A stretch of 64,000 bases of DNA from the NCBI RefSeq assembly GCF_030405905.1, contig NZ_JASATW010000020.1, positions 42,447 to 106,446 of the forward strand. Direction: 5' to 3'. The DNA is from Sphaerothrix gracilis (GTDB lineage: Bacteria > Cyanobacteriota > Cyanobacteriia > Phormidesmidales > Phormidesmidaceae). The notes under the pieces were generated by a model that was not told the origin of the DNA, searched no databases, and was given only the letters and a program-made list of their open reading frames with translations. How positions within the stretch are numbered: the stretch's first letter is position 1; each line of letters opens with the position of its first letter. Made by a program: the position numbers and the translations under genes. Positions 9,101-17,052 of the stretch are shown in pieces.

Positions 9101-10713
9101 GTGAGCCGATCGCGGTTAAAGGTTTGAGCTTCACAGGCTAGGGTCAGGGTAATCTGGCGATGGCCTGCCTGGAGCTGCAGCACCGGCGAGGCGATCGCTA
9201 CGCCCAGGGCCTGCACTGACTCACAGGCGCAGAGAGGCGCAGCTATGAAGGGCTGAAAGCGGGGCAGGGTCAAGGGCTGTTCTGGTGCAGCAGTCGCCAC
9301 CGCCGAGGCACAGATGGAGCGGACTTCAGTGCGACCAATGGGGGGATAGGTAAAGCCGCGCTTGCGGGTTTGGGCCCGCTCTAGCAGGCGGTAGACTTCT
9401 TCCCATTCCGGGTTCTCCCAATCAGCGCCTAGGCGGCGGTGGATGTCCATAATTTTTTGAAAGTCCGCCACGCTGAGAAAAAGCTGGTCTTGGATATAGC
9501 GGGCGGCAGCATCACTGGTATCGGCCTGCAGCGCTGATAAATCGGCCTCCTGCTGAGCCGGAAAAGGCGGCAGCGGATCTGCGGCGACAGGATCCCCCAG
9601 TGCCTGTCGCCACAGTTCCAGAAAAGCTACCTCTGGGTCCGACTGACTCTGATGGGTCTGTTTGAGCTGCAGGCGGCGATCGCGGTTAATTTTTTTGCGG
9701 TAGGCTTTTTCCACCAGGCGATAGACCTGCTGCCACTCCAGGTCGCTGGGGGGCACTACGTCAGCCTCGCCCCGCTGCTTGCCAATTTCGCGGCTGTGCA
9801 CCCCCAGGCAAAACTGAAAGTCGTCTAGGCTGGCAAAGCAGAGCTGATGCAGAATGTACTGCTGGCGAGCGGCGCTGACCTGCTCCAGGGTGTAGTCCTG
9901 GATTTCGGCAAACAGGGCCAAAATAGCGGTAAAGGTGTCATCGTCCGGGGCGAGGGGATCGCTGGGCGGCAGCGGCGGCAGCGGATCTCCCTGATTGGGC
10001 GAGCCGATGGCCCAGCCCAGCATGTTGGCAAAGGCGGCGTGACTGCGATCGCCCGCTTGGTGAATTGCTTCTAGGTCAATGGAAACCTTTTCCACCGAGA
10101 GGGTTTTGACGCTGGCAACCTGAGCCGGGGTGAGATAGAGATCGGCGTCGGTGGCATAGTGCAGGTCATTGCCCTCAGAGTCGGTCCCCGCACTCAGCCG
10201 CGTCCCCTGGGGCAGCCAATATTCGCTTTCCCCCGGTGACAGGCTGAAAACCACGTGGGCCTGGTCGGGCACCGCCGCCTTGGCAGTCAGCCGCAGCACC
10301 TGACGATAGTAGAAGTCGAGGCGGCGCTGGGTCAGAGCCTGAAACTGCTGCTGGGGGTACTGCAGCAGCTTCAGGAAGGTTAAAAATAGGGCCAGATGGG
10401 GCTGGGCAATCAGATTCAGCATTGCCGCCGGAAAGGCCGCTTTAGCCGCTTCAGCTTCCCAATCGCTACCGGCTGCTAGGGCGTCAACCGCAGCCGCGAT
10501 CGCCTCGGCGTCCCCGGCAAAAAAGTCGGCCCAGTCTCCCGCCACCTGGTTTTGACTGTCGAAATAGCGCAGGCTTTGGGCGTAGGTTTGAACGAGACGA
10601 ATCCAGTCCGCCAGGGTTCTTTCCTCTACGGAAATAAAGCTAGGATCGAGCGATCGCAGCGATCGGCGGCGCTGACTGGTGCCATCTCGAAAAACCTGAG
10701 CCTTGATTTCCAT
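6109..10713 (-). CDS. Giant CIS baseplate J-like protein (Afp11/Cis11-like)
   Basis: At 1534 residues this is the largest gene in the operon; the product is expected to be a main baseplate wedge. The C-terminal region resembles baseplate J/gp6: ALTTWDYERLVLEQFPQIYK around residue 1300, then ARVTVVVIPN and a final block with SSIHSSAVIHFIESRPYVDY. The N-terminal half is specific to large CIS versions and contains two similar segments (YILHQLCFASLDDFQFCLGV and YIQDQLFLSVADFQKIMDIH), suggesting an internal duplication of a helical unit. A central beta-rich part follows. It lies between the spike-tip and fibre genes. No Shine-Dalgarno sequence is evident before the ATG at 10713. The J-like C-terminus is clear; the role of the N-terminal half is not. 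Confidence 0.85.
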   Translation of the reverse strand: MEIKAQVFRDGTSQRRRSLRSLDPSFISVEERTLADWIRLVQTYAQSLRYFDSQNQVAGDWADFFAGDAEAIAAAVDALAAGSDWEAEAAKAAFPAAMLNLIAQPHLALFLTFLKLLQYPQQQFQALTQRRLDFYYRQVLRLTAKAAVPDQAHVVFSLSPGESEYWLPQGTRLSAGTDSEGNDLHYATDADLYLTPAQVASVKTLSVEKVSIDLEAIHQAGDRSHAAFANMLGWAIGSPNQGDPLPPLPPSDPLAPDDDTFTAILALFAEIQDYTLEQVSAARQQYILHQLCFASLDDFQFCLGVHSREIGKQRGEADVVPPSDLEWQQVYRLVEKAYRKKINRDRRLQLKQTHQSQSDPEVAFLELWRQALGDPVAADPLPPFPAQQEADLSALQADTSDAAARYIQDQLFLSVADFQKIMDIHRRLGADWENPEWEEVYRLLERAQTRKRGFTYPPIGRTEVRSICASAVATAAPEQPLTLPRFQPFIAAPLCACESVQALGVAIASPVLQLQAGHRQITLTLACEAQTFNRDRLTELLAQGDRPFSVAISSAAGWLPVEPVQFAVGDFFLETPLSTYPQAAWAVIYQSAEADFAQGRDGGQYLRFADGSLYQIEAVASPNRVQLRLVGVVGAGETVDQYPSLDLGGDSTVLSHLQLSEDRRELLDSRNRFSPEDVGSFVIWSDGVIFQIAEFANAGRVGIHQWGYLPGTGEIRKTAQIAFAAAPIARFTDMTPVGIALTAAADEAARLLPRDIGTLVAWASGEIYKLVGLVSDREATVIPIGRIGRSPTPDTPIEQYSAAGIYLSSLQFSFTLEATQPAITVPPAAEALSAFQTPYPVVKLLLQADTAETAYYPIFKDLRLEKASVQVAVQGVQDLQIRSDRAVLSPKSPFEPFGSQPVAGASFYFTHPEIIAKKLDSLSLKLEWLGLPDSFATHYHAYANTGLTPQPPVIDNHSFQARLELLLNRTWQPLGTRSLFESLPAGAAADLSSTATLHYDPASFAAIPTAGLWQVIKEPASNDLLDHDRYFRLELTRPDFQHALYPLVLNKVALATDSATKALTVYAPYTPKVKAISLDYRASAEIDLSAASETASGQLFQLHPFGYLDLQQAEDKTCLPQYEGEGSLLIGLRDAQPSQQLTLFFQLVSGSGNADLAQPEIQWSYLTGDRWQPLQQADILSDSTHGLVDSGILHLALPEAMIAQNQRLPSGLYWLRAAVSHNALAIPDILDIRTQAVTATFVDQDNDPAHLSQPLAADAVEALVERVPAIARVSQPYSSFGGRRQETPGAFYTRASERLRHKQRALTTWDYERLVLEQFPQIYKVKCLSQAEQSHVPSAARVTVVVIPNIANTAPFLPLEPKAPQYLLQAIAAYLQAHTSPFVQVAVKNPRYEQIKYRVAVRFRAAYEQGYYLKQLNQELVRFLSPWAYEEQSDISFGSSIHSSAVIHFIESRPYVDYVANLKLIEQVELARDRSAARPTYQVNPSNLAQVKQVDSILVSAPEHIIDLITTADYAAEEFEGIDYMIVGLDFMVT

Positions 10714-10766
10714 GGGTTTGCAGTTTGCGGCTTGAATCTTTTAGGAAAAAAGTGAGCAATAACGGT

Positions 10767-11201
10767 CTAAGTGCCCGTCCATTGGGTGTTGGTGGTGGTA
10801 AACGTGCCGTTCCCCGGATAGGACAGATTGGCATCCGGCGTCGGCGAACCAGCCCCAGGCGGGGGCTGCTGGGCCGGAGTCTGAACCTCAAACTTGGCCG
10901 TAAACAGGCTGCCTTTGAGCAAGACGGGCTGTCCGGCGCTCTGGGTCTTCGTCGCCACCTGATCGCTGCCGAGGGCGTCGATTTTCAGGGTGCCGCTGCC
11001 CGCAATTGAGTGGGTGCTGGTGACGTAGCTGCAGCCCGCCACTGAGACGTTGGCTTCGTCCCCCTCAATACAAATGGCCTTACCGTTAAGGCTGCTTTTG
11101 CCGCTGCCGCTGAGAGTGCCTGGCTGCACAACTACGGTGGCTAGGCCAAAAGCGGTATTAAAATTAACCGTGTCGCCGTCAATCAGAATATAGTCAGACA
11201 T
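10767..11201 (-). CDS. CIS spike-tip protein (PAAR-like, Afp10 type)
   Basis: This 144-residue beta-rich protein is likely to cap the VgrG-like spike. It opens with MSDYILIDGDTVNFNTAFG followed by VVVQPGTLSGSGKSSLNGKA, the pattern of Afp10-like spike-tip proteins (GDTV, FG, VVVQPGT, SGSG). The C-terminal ~45 residues are Pro/Gly/Thr-rich (PAQQPPPGAGSPTPDANLS) and may be a flexible extension. Its position between the gp25-like gene and the giant baseplate gene agrees with other CIS operons. In related systems this is one place where cargo can be attached, but no toxin domain is present here. It has its own ATG and a 66-base upstream gap. Confidence 0.8.
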   Translation of the reverse strand: MSDYILIDGDTVNFNTAFGLATVVVQPGTLSGSGKSSLNGKAICIEGDEANVSVAGCSYVTSTHSIAGSGTLKIDALGSDQVATKTQSAGQPVLLKGSLFTAKFEVQTPAQQPPPGAGSPTPDANLSYPGNGTFTTTNTQWTGT

Positions 11202-11267
11202 TTTTATCGGAATTTTAATCAGGTTAAAAGCAGATTTTGGCGTTTTTATTCAGGTCAATTGAGGCTG

Positions 11268-11693
11268 TTAAAATCCCGTCGCCTCGTTGAGATAAAAGGG
11301 ATAAACCAGGTTCGATCGCGTATTGGTTTGCCGCACCGTGTAGTCAATTTGAATCAGCAACAGTCCGGCCTCAGCCTGACTGGCATCCACATCAACTCGG
11401 TCAACTTTAATCCGCGGTTCGTGATAGAGCAGCGCATCGGCAACCACGCTGCGAATGCTGGTAATCACGGCCTGACTCATTTCTTCAAACAGAAACTGAC
11501 TCAGCTCGCAGCCAAAGTCTGGCTGCATCAGCCGCTCTCCCGGTCGGGTGGAGAGAATGATCTTTAAACTCTGCAAAATATCCGTTTCTGCCGCCACCAT
11601 TTTGGCTCCGGCCTGACGGCTAAAAGCGGGCGGAAAGCCCCAGCCTCTGCCCAAAAATGAAGGCTTTTTGGGATTTGATAACTCAGTTGACAT
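11268..11693 (-). CDS. CIS baseplate protein, T4 gp25-like (Afp9 type)
   Basis: This 141-residue protein is a core baseplate wedge component that starts sheath polymerisation in T4-like systems. It has FLGRGWGFPPAF near the N-terminus, then ILQSLKIILSTRPGERLMQP and DFGCELSQFLFEE, the GPW/gp25 signature with the conserved 'GER.M.P.FG' block. The downstream half has HEPRIKVDRVDV, also typical. The ATG at 11693 overlaps the end of the VgrG-like gene by 11 bases, so translation is coupled. An internal ATG at 11600 has a better ribosome site, but the conserved FLGRGW segment lies before it, so the longer form is kept. Confidence 0.9.
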   Translation of the reverse strand: MSTELSNPKKPSFLGRGWGFPPAFSRQAGAKMVAAETDILQSLKIILSTRPGERLMQPDFGCELSQFLFEEMSQAVITSIRSVVADALLYHEPRIKVDRVDVDASQAEAGLLLIQIDYTVRQTNTRSNLVYPFYLNEATGF

Positions 11694-13392
11694 CGACCTG
11701 TTTCCCCTGCAGCGTCATATTGCCTTTGGCGCTAATCGTAATATCCTGATCGCTACTGATTTGAATTCCGTCTGCGTTCATTGTTAGCTGGTTATTGTTT
11801 TCATCGACGATATAAATCGCGCCGTCTTCGTCAATCAGGATGATGCGATTAGTATTGGGCGTTTCCAAACGAATTGATTTATCTTGATCGCTGAAAGCCA
11901 GCTTCAGTTTCTCTTTAGTAAAGATGCCGCGCTGATTGTTCTGGGCAGCCACCGGCACGGGCGGCTTATTTTTATCGCTGTAGAGCGCTCCCAGGATGAC
12001 GGCCTGCCTCGGATCGTCGTTGAGAAAGCCCAAAATCACCTCGTCTCCCTTTTCCGGGCGAAACATCGTCCCCCGTCCCGGCTTGCCGTCCGCGGCTAGG
12101 CCCGCCTCCAGCGTGGCCAGCCGCGCCCAGAGCAGACCGTCATTTTTCTCAGCCGGGAGGTTGGGGGTGGGGGTGAGGCGCGGGATCTGCACCTGCACCC
12201 GCAGCTCGTCTTTTAGATCGGCCTGCTGCACAATGCCTATTTGTAAACCCTGCACCGCTGGCAGCAGGCCGCTAGCCGGAGCCGCCATCACGTCGTCACG
12301 GGTCGCCAAGGGAGCCGCTGAAAGGCCGAACTGAATATCTGTCTGCCAGCCTGCCTCATTTACCCGGTGGCGGACGCCGGTAATTAGCGTAGTGCCGTTG
12401 AAGCGATCGCCAAAGTTTTCCAGCTGCAGCGCGTCGCCTACGCGCAGCCCCGCCTGGCCGGCCAGGCGAATGCGGCCCCGGAGCATCGATAGGCGGCTCT
12501 TGAGGGCGTGGGCGCTGGCCCAGGCTTTGGCCTCTGCTGGCACGAGTTCCGCCCCGCTGACCAACTGGCGCTGACCGGCCCCCACCAGCGGGCCAAGAGC
12601 GGCAGGATCGAGGTTAGACAGCTCCAGCGCGTACTCGTCTGCCGTCTGAGCCTCGGTCAGGGCTTGGCTGGGACTAGCCCAGGCGATCGCCTCTGTCGCC
12701 TCAAACTGATCGCGAATGTCGGCCTCAATTTCCAGGTCGTAGATTAGGCCAGGATCGTAAACCAGGGTGACGGGCTGACCGCCCAGGCTTTGAGGCTGCT
12801 GGACGCTAATCTCGCCCTCGCTAACCAGCACCCAAAGACCGTTGGCCTCAGCTCGCGCCAGGATGAAGTCCCAGTCAGTACAGTAAAACTGCACCATTTC
12901 CCCGTGGGCGATCGCGGTTTTGGTCGGCGTGAATGTGCCCAGGCTCAGGTCTTGAATATTTTTTTGCTGATCCTGACTGACGGCGGCGCTGAGAATATCT
13001 TTGATAATGGCGATGTCGTCTTTTTCCCGAAAAATAGCGCTGCGGCGCTGCCGGGTGAGCTTGATGGCGGCGTCCTTGAGATAGAGCGTCAGGATGGTTT
13101 TTTGGCGATTGATCTGAATGCCGTGCTTGACCACCAGGCCGCTAAAAACTGTTTCGTCGGCCTCTTCTTCGTAGCGCAGCTGAATCCTAATCTTTTGACC
13201 CGGCTTGAAAAAATCAGTATCGCTAATTTCAAAGGGCTGCTGATCGCCGCCGCTCAGCAGCACCAGCTGCGCTGTGGGAATGCGATTGACCTCCTGCAAA
13301 ATGTCAATGGCCAGGAGGTTGTAGTGGGGGTCCATCTGCGTTTCCTGCAGACCCTGCACATTCCAAATGGTGGCGGTGACAACACCGGTCAT
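11683..13392 (-). CDS. CIS spike protein, VgrG/gp5-gp27-like (Afp8 type)
   Basis: This 569-residue protein forms the trimeric piercing spike. Residues 1-370 correspond to the gp27-like hub region (FFKPGQKIRIQLRYEEEADE, VQFYCTDWDFILARAEANGL). An OB-fold linker follows with the classic KGDEVILGFLNDDPRQAVIL (about residue 450) and GALYSDKNKPP, diagnostic of VgrG/phage spike proteins. The C-terminus contains repeats typical of the gp5 beta-helix (IYIVDENNNQLTMNADGIQI, ISAKGNMTLQGKQVDVN). No extra effector domain is attached. It is 14 bases from the LysM gene and overlaps the gp25-like gene. Confidence 0.92.
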   Translation of the reverse strand: MTGVVTATIWNVQGLQETQMDPHYNLLAIDILQEVNRIPTAQLVLLSGGDQQPFEISDTDFFKPGQKIRIQLRYEEEADETVFSGLVVKHGIQINRQKTILTLYLKDAAIKLTRQRRSAIFREKDDIAIIKDILSAAVSQDQQKNIQDLSLGTFTPTKTAIAHGEMVQFYCTDWDFILARAEANGLWVLVSEGEISVQQPQSLGGQPVTLVYDPGLIYDLEIEADIRDQFEATEAIAWASPSQALTEAQTADEYALELSNLDPAALGPLVGAGQRQLVSGAELVPAEAKAWASAHALKSRLSMLRGRIRLAGQAGLRVGDALQLENFGDRFNGTTLITGVRHRVNEAGWQTDIQFGLSAAPLATRDDVMAAPASGLLPAVQGLQIGIVQQADLKDELRVQVQIPRLTPTPNLPAEKNDGLLWARLATLEAGLAADGKPGRGTMFRPEKGDEVILGFLNDDPRQAVILGALYSDKNKPPVPVAAQNNQRGIFTKEKLKLAFSDQDKSIRLETPNTNRIILIDEDGAIYIVDENNNQLTMNADGIQISSDQDITISAKGNMTLQGKQVDVN

Positions 13393-13406
13393 GGGCAGCT
13401 TGCTAA

Positions 13407-14135
13407 CTAAGTATTTTTAATCGGCGGAAAATTGAGCGTCGTCCCGGCCCGGAGGTTTCTAAAGTTGTTGAGCCGGTTGGCCTGGGCCACGCGCATGTAG
13501 TAGGTGGGATCGCGGTAGATGCGATGGGCCATAATCGGCAGGGTATCGCCGCCAGTCACGGTGCGCGTATGGGTTAGGTCAGGGGAGCTTTTGTTCGTCA
13601 GCTTGGCCAGCTTTTCCAGATTTAAGTCTTCTAGAAAAACAGCGTCCAGTTCGGCCCGAATCGCGGTGCCGCTGCGATTAAACAGGGTGTAGCTGACATC
13701 GACAGACTGCAGCCGACAGTCAAAAATCAGATCGCCCCACTCCAGCTTCAGGTAGCGCGGCGCGTGGATATCGCCATCCATGCGGGCGGCAATATCGAGA
13801 AATTCCTCGACCCGGTCATGGATAGTTTTGCGAATAGAAAACTTGCCCAGTGAAATGGAGGGGCCGCCAGCGGCTAACCCTGCGGTGGCGCTAGAGTCGT
13901 CGATGATGAACTTAAGAGACAGGGTGCGCGATCGCGACAGAGAATAACGGGCCGTCCGGCCTGCCGTATTGATGCCCTGATACTTCTGAAATTCGTTCTC
14001 GTAGCGGAAAGAATAAGACTCTGGGTTGAACATCACCTCATAGGTCTTATTCAAGGCGTAGAAAATGCCGCCCTCCTGCCGTTTATCCGCCAGATACGAC
14101 TTAATTTTTAGTTTTTCTAATTTTCCCCAAATCAT
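13407..14135 (-). CDS. CIS LysM-type adaptor protein (Afp7 type)
   Basis: This 242-residue protein probably connects the tube end to the spike hub, as LysM-bearing Afp7/gp53-like proteins do. Residues 25-60 (YALNKTYEVMFNPESYSFRY) match the 'MFNPxxY' opening of the family. The middle part is a tail-protein-like beta domain, and residues about 190-238 form a LysM-like repeat (TVTGGDTLPIMAHRIYRDPT, VAQANRLNNFRNL, AGTTLNFP). The ATG overlaps the TGA of the preceding DUF5908-like gene in an ATGA arrangement. In the CIS setting LysM is structural and need not mean peptidoglycan binding. Confidence 0.88.
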   Translation of the reverse strand: MIWGKLEKLKIKSYLADKRQEGGIFYALNKTYEVMFNPESYSFRYENEFQKYQGINTAGRTARYSLSRSRTLSLKFIIDDSSATAGLAAGGPSISLGKFSIRKTIHDRVEEFLDIAARMDGDIHAPRYLKLEWGDLIFDCRLQSVDVSYTLFNRSGTAIRAELDAVFLEDLNLEKLAKLTNKSSPDLTHTRTVTGGDTLPIMAHRIYRDPTYYMRVAQANRLNNFRNLRAGTTLNFPPIKNT

Positions 14136-14293
14136 CGCTCTCGCTGGCGCTCTAGAATTTGTAAAACCTGCTCCACGCAGGCGGCAATAATCGCCTCATC
14201 GCCGCCGCTGCTGGCTGTCCCAGCATCCCCCTGCTCGCCGCCGTTGTTGACCACGGTGGTGCGGATAATCAGCTCTCGAATTTCAACCGGCAT
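14132..14293 (-). CDS. DUF5908-like small CIS protein
   Basis: This 53-residue gene was read directly from the minus strand. It starts at an ATG at 14293, 2 bases after the stop of the second tube gene, and its TGA overlaps the ATG of the LysM gene. The product begins MPVEIRELIIRTTVVNN, which matches the opening of the DUF5908 family found in CIS operons (MPIEIRELxI), and ends in a short helix (VEQVLQILERQ). The middle is a Gly/Ser/Asp-rich linker. Tight spacing on both sides and conserved position argue it is real. It may be the small tail-completion factor between tube and LysM adaptor; its exact function is not known to me. Confidence 0.82.
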   Translation of the reverse strand: MPVEIRELIIRTTVVNNGGEQGDAGTASSGGDEAIIAACVEQVLQILERQRER

Positions 14294-14295
14294 CA

Positions 14296-14778
14296 CTATA
14301 TCCTCAGGCTTTGAAAACGGCTGTAGGCCAGCTCCATCGTGTCAATCACCACCGCGCTTTGGTTGGCATCTAGGTCTGAAACAGACCACTTAACCGGATA
14401 GGTTTTTTGGAACAGCCAGGCAGCAATGGGAATGTCTTTGGCGTTGAGCAGCGCCACGAGCACATTACCGGGCTGAAACCGCAAGGTACTCATGGCGACG
14501 TTGAACTCCACATTTAGAGCTGAGCCAATCACCATGCCCCGTTCCAGCACCAGATTGTCATAGGTGACGCGGGTAGGCAGGCGATGGCTAAACAGATTCT
14601 CACCCCCTTCTCTGACTTCCGTCGCTTCAATGGTTGAGGTCATGCCGGAGACTCGCTGAAAGCGAATATCCAGCAGGTTGGGCAGAAAGCCGCCGACCAG
14701 AAAGGCCACCGTGAAATAAAAGCCGACGGGCGGGGCCTCGGTCAGAGACAGCTCAGGGGTGGCAAAAGGGTTCACCAT
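14296..14778 (-). CDS. CIS tube protein 2 (gp19-like, probable tube initiator)
   Basis: This 160-residue protein has the T4 gp19/Hcp-like tube fold by sequence pattern: PPVGFYFTVAFLVGG, FQRVSGMTSTIEATEVREGG, LVLERGMVIGSALNVEFN, and a closing WSVSDLDANQSAVVIDTMEL. CIS operons usually carry more than one tube paralogue; the main one polymerises and the others begin the tube at the baseplate. Its place next to DUF5908 and LysM suggests the initiator role (Afp5-like). It lies 28 bases downstream of the first tube gene. The fold is well supported; assignment as initiator is by gene order. Confidence 0.85.
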   Translation of the reverse strand: MVNPFATPELSLTEAPPVGFYFTVAFLVGGFLPNLLDIRFQRVSGMTSTIEATEVREGGENLFSHRLPTRVTYDNLVLERGMVIGSALNVEFNVAMSTLRFQPGNVLVALLNAKDIPIAAWLFQKTYPVKWSVSDLDANQSAVVIDTMELAYSRFQSLRI

Positions 14779-14806
14779 AGGTGGGGACTCGGTTTAGATA
14801 GACGGA

Positions 14807-15271
14807 TTAGATAGATGGATTACTGACCGTGAGCTTGCTTGCCATCAGCTCCAAACTTTCGATCGCCACCTCATTGCTAGAGGCATTGAAGGAAGGAGCA
14901 TCCAGCTTTTTAGGAAAGGCATCCTGAGCCGTCCAGGAAACCGTCGGCTCACCGTTTTCATTCAGCAGGTCAATCCGCACGTCCCGTTTTTCCACGGTGT
15001 TGAGCTGGATGGTGCTAATCCAGTCAAACAGATAGCTATCGGCCTTGACGATGCCCTTCTGTAGCGTCAAGTTCACCGGCGTACCTAAACCCGGCATGTG
15101 CTTAGCGCCGTCGCGGTAGCTGAGGCCGTCTTTATAGGTAATGGTTTCGTACTCAAGGCTGAGGCCGGAAACTTCGGAAAAAGCGATCGAGTCCTCGCCG
15201 CCAATAGTGACCCGGTAGTAAAAGACCGGAATTGGGTATTTATTGCGAATGTCATCGACAGAAGTGGCCAT
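14807..15271 (-). CDS. CIS inner tube protein 1 (Hcp/gp19-like)
   Basis: This 154-residue protein is the probable main inner-tube subunit. It shows YPIPVFYYRVTIGGEDSIAF, then SEVSGLSLEYETITYKDG, LTLQKGIVKADSYLFDWIST and a final ESLELMASKLTVSN, all characteristic of the phage-tail tube protein family. It follows the sheath gene by about 45 bases, and sheath plus tube are normally the most highly expressed parts. On the minus strand AAAAGGAG lies 7 bases before the ATG, a strong ribosome site consistent with high expression. Confidence 0.92.
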   Translation of the reverse strand: MATSVDDIRNKYPIPVFYYRVTIGGEDSIAFSEVSGLSLEYETITYKDGLSYRDGAKHMPGLGTPVNLTLQKGIVKADSYLFDWISTIQLNTVEKRDVRIDLLNENGEPTVSWTAQDAFPKKLDAPSFNASSNEVAIESLELMASKLTVSNPSI

Positions 15272-15316
15272 ACTGAATAGCTCCTTTTAGCAAGAAATCA
15301 ACGGGTTAGGAAATCT

Positions 15317-16996
15317 CTAAGCCTGCTGCAGCTTGTGGGAAAACCGCAGGATAATAAATTCCGCCGGGCGCACCGCCGCAATGCCAATTTCGATGATCAT
15401 GCGCCCTTCCAAAATGTCCTGCTCGGTCATGGTTTGGCCTAGACCTACGCTGACGAAGTAGGCTTCTGCCTGGGTCGCTCCGGCTAAGGCTCCCTGCCGC
15501 CACAGTCCCTCTAAGTAGGTTTCAATAATGGTTTTAACCTTGAGCCAGGTGATGGCGCTGTTGGACTCAAAGACCACGAAATTGGTGGCTTTTTGCGTCG
15601 ATTCTTCAATCAGGTTGAAGAGGCGGCGTACCGGCACATAGCGCCACTCGTTGTCGTTGCCCGCTAGGGTTCTGGCACCCCAAATCAGGGTGCCTTTACC
15701 GGTAAAGCTGCGAATGGCGTTGATCGACTTGCCCGCTGTCGGATCGACGTTGAGGTTTTCCTGTTCCTCATTGGTGATCTTCTCAGTGGGGCCAATAACT
15801 GAGGCTAGGCTGACATTAGCCGGTGCCTTCCAGACTCCCCGCTCCCGATCGACCTTGGCGTAAACCCCGGCCACGGCGGCGCTGGGCGGCAAGACCACGC
15901 GCAGGCTGTTGAGGGCCGTTTTGAGCGTGTTGTAAAGCTGGGTATTTTCGGTTTGGATGGAGGGGTTGGCAAGGGTAATGCTGGTGCTGCTGGCGGTATA
16001 GGTGAGGGGCGTTTCGTCTAGGGGGGTGCTGAGGGTCGCTGTGCCCGTGCCGTTGACTGCGAGGCTGTAGTTACCGACGCCGGTGGAGGCCGCTAAGACA
16101 TCAGCGGCGGTGGCTCCGGCGCTGGGCAAGCGAATAGTTAGGACGCCCTCAACCGCTTCTACGGCGATGCTTTGGCGATCGGTGACGGTGATTCTGAGTC
16201 GGGGATTGTCTGACTGGGGGCCGCTGTAGGTAATCCGCAGGCCGTTATTGCCGGTGCTATACTGCCCGACCGAGGCGCTAGCGGTTGTCGTGGCGTCTGC
16301 GGGGCGATTGAGGGTGACGGAGTCGTCGGTGTAGTGGTAGGTGAGGGAGGTCTGCAGGTAGGGGTAATAGGCCGCTCCATACTTGAGATATTCGGTGCCA
16401 ATGCCCTGCCTAAACCCCGCGCCGATGCTGTTGGTATCGCGATCGCTCGCCAGAACATCAAAAATGCCGAACCGATCCTTGAGGCTGTTGCACTGCCGCA
16501 GCACGCTCTGGCACAGGTCGTAGTAGTCCACCGGGTCAGGCAGATTCACCGCATCTGTTAGCAAAATCAGCGTCGGCTCATCTTCTTTGCGCACAGCGGC
16601 CAGCCCTTCAGCAAACTTATCCTTGCTGGGCAGCTCGCTATAGTCCCCAATTGATACCACGTAGCAAGGCCCGCCGCCATTGTCGAAAAACAGGCGCAGC
16701 ATGTAGTACAGCAGATAGGCGGGCGTGACGGCGCTACCCTCGCCTGCCGTAATCTGAGTAATCTGCTCGTTCTCGTCTAGGGTGACGGTGAAGTCGGTGG
16801 CCTCAGCGCCGCCAAAGATGGTGGTGTAGTCGAGAATTGAGCTGATGCGGACGGGCCGACCCAGATATTCGCCGTTGGCACCCGCTTTCTCAGTACAGCC
16901 AATGAAGGCGGGTACCGCCGTCGCCACCGGCACCACCGACGGCGGCAAAGTGGCGACCTCCTCAACGTAAACATTAGGGGTTTTGTAGGTAGACAT
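15317..16996 (-). CDS. CIS contractile sheath protein
   Basis: This 559-residue protein forms the contracting outer sheath. It begins MSTYKTPNVYVEEVATLPPS, the typical sheath opening (TPGVYVEE), and ends with the conserved domain that interlocks subunits: WGARTLAGNDNEWRYVPVRR, TNFVVFESNSAITWLKV, LEGLWRQGALAGATQAEAYF. The middle has a Ser/Thr/Gly-rich insertion (about residues 230-380), probably a surface domain that differs between systems. It is the only sheath gene visible, so this appears to be a single-sheath CIS. An AGGAG-like site (CAAGGAGCC) precedes the ATG at 16996. Confidence 0.95.
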   Translation of the reverse strand: MSTYKTPNVYVEEVATLPPSVVPVATAVPAFIGCTEKAGANGEYLGRPVRISSILDYTTIFGGAEATDFTVTLDENEQITQITAGEGSAVTPAYLLYYMLRLFFDNGGGPCYVVSIGDYSELPSKDKFAEGLAAVRKEDEPTLILLTDAVNLPDPVDYYDLCQSVLRQCNSLKDRFGIFDVLASDRDTNSIGAGFRQGIGTEYLKYGAAYYPYLQTSLTYHYTDDSVTLNRPADATTTASASVGQYSTGNNGLRITYSGPQSDNPRLRITVTDRQSIAVEAVEGVLTIRLPSAGATAADVLAASTGVGNYSLAVNGTGTATLSTPLDETPLTYTASSTSITLANPSIQTENTQLYNTLKTALNSLRVVLPPSAAVAGVYAKVDRERGVWKAPANVSLASVIGPTEKITNEEQENLNVDPTAGKSINAIRSFTGKGTLIWGARTLAGNDNEWRYVPVRRLFNLIEESTQKATNFVVFESNSAITWLKVKTIIETYLEGLWRQGALAGATQAEAYFVSVGLGQTMTEQDILEGRMIIEIGIAAVRPAEFIILRFSHKLQQA

Positions 16997-17052
16997 ACTA
17001 GGCTCCTTGAGGCAGTTTTGGCAGTGGGGGCAATGTTAGTCGAGGCAGGCAG

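Noticed and set aside
12790..13410. 206-codon plus-strand frame opposite the VgrG gene
   Set aside because: The VgrG-like frame on the other strand has clear motifs, while this frame has none.
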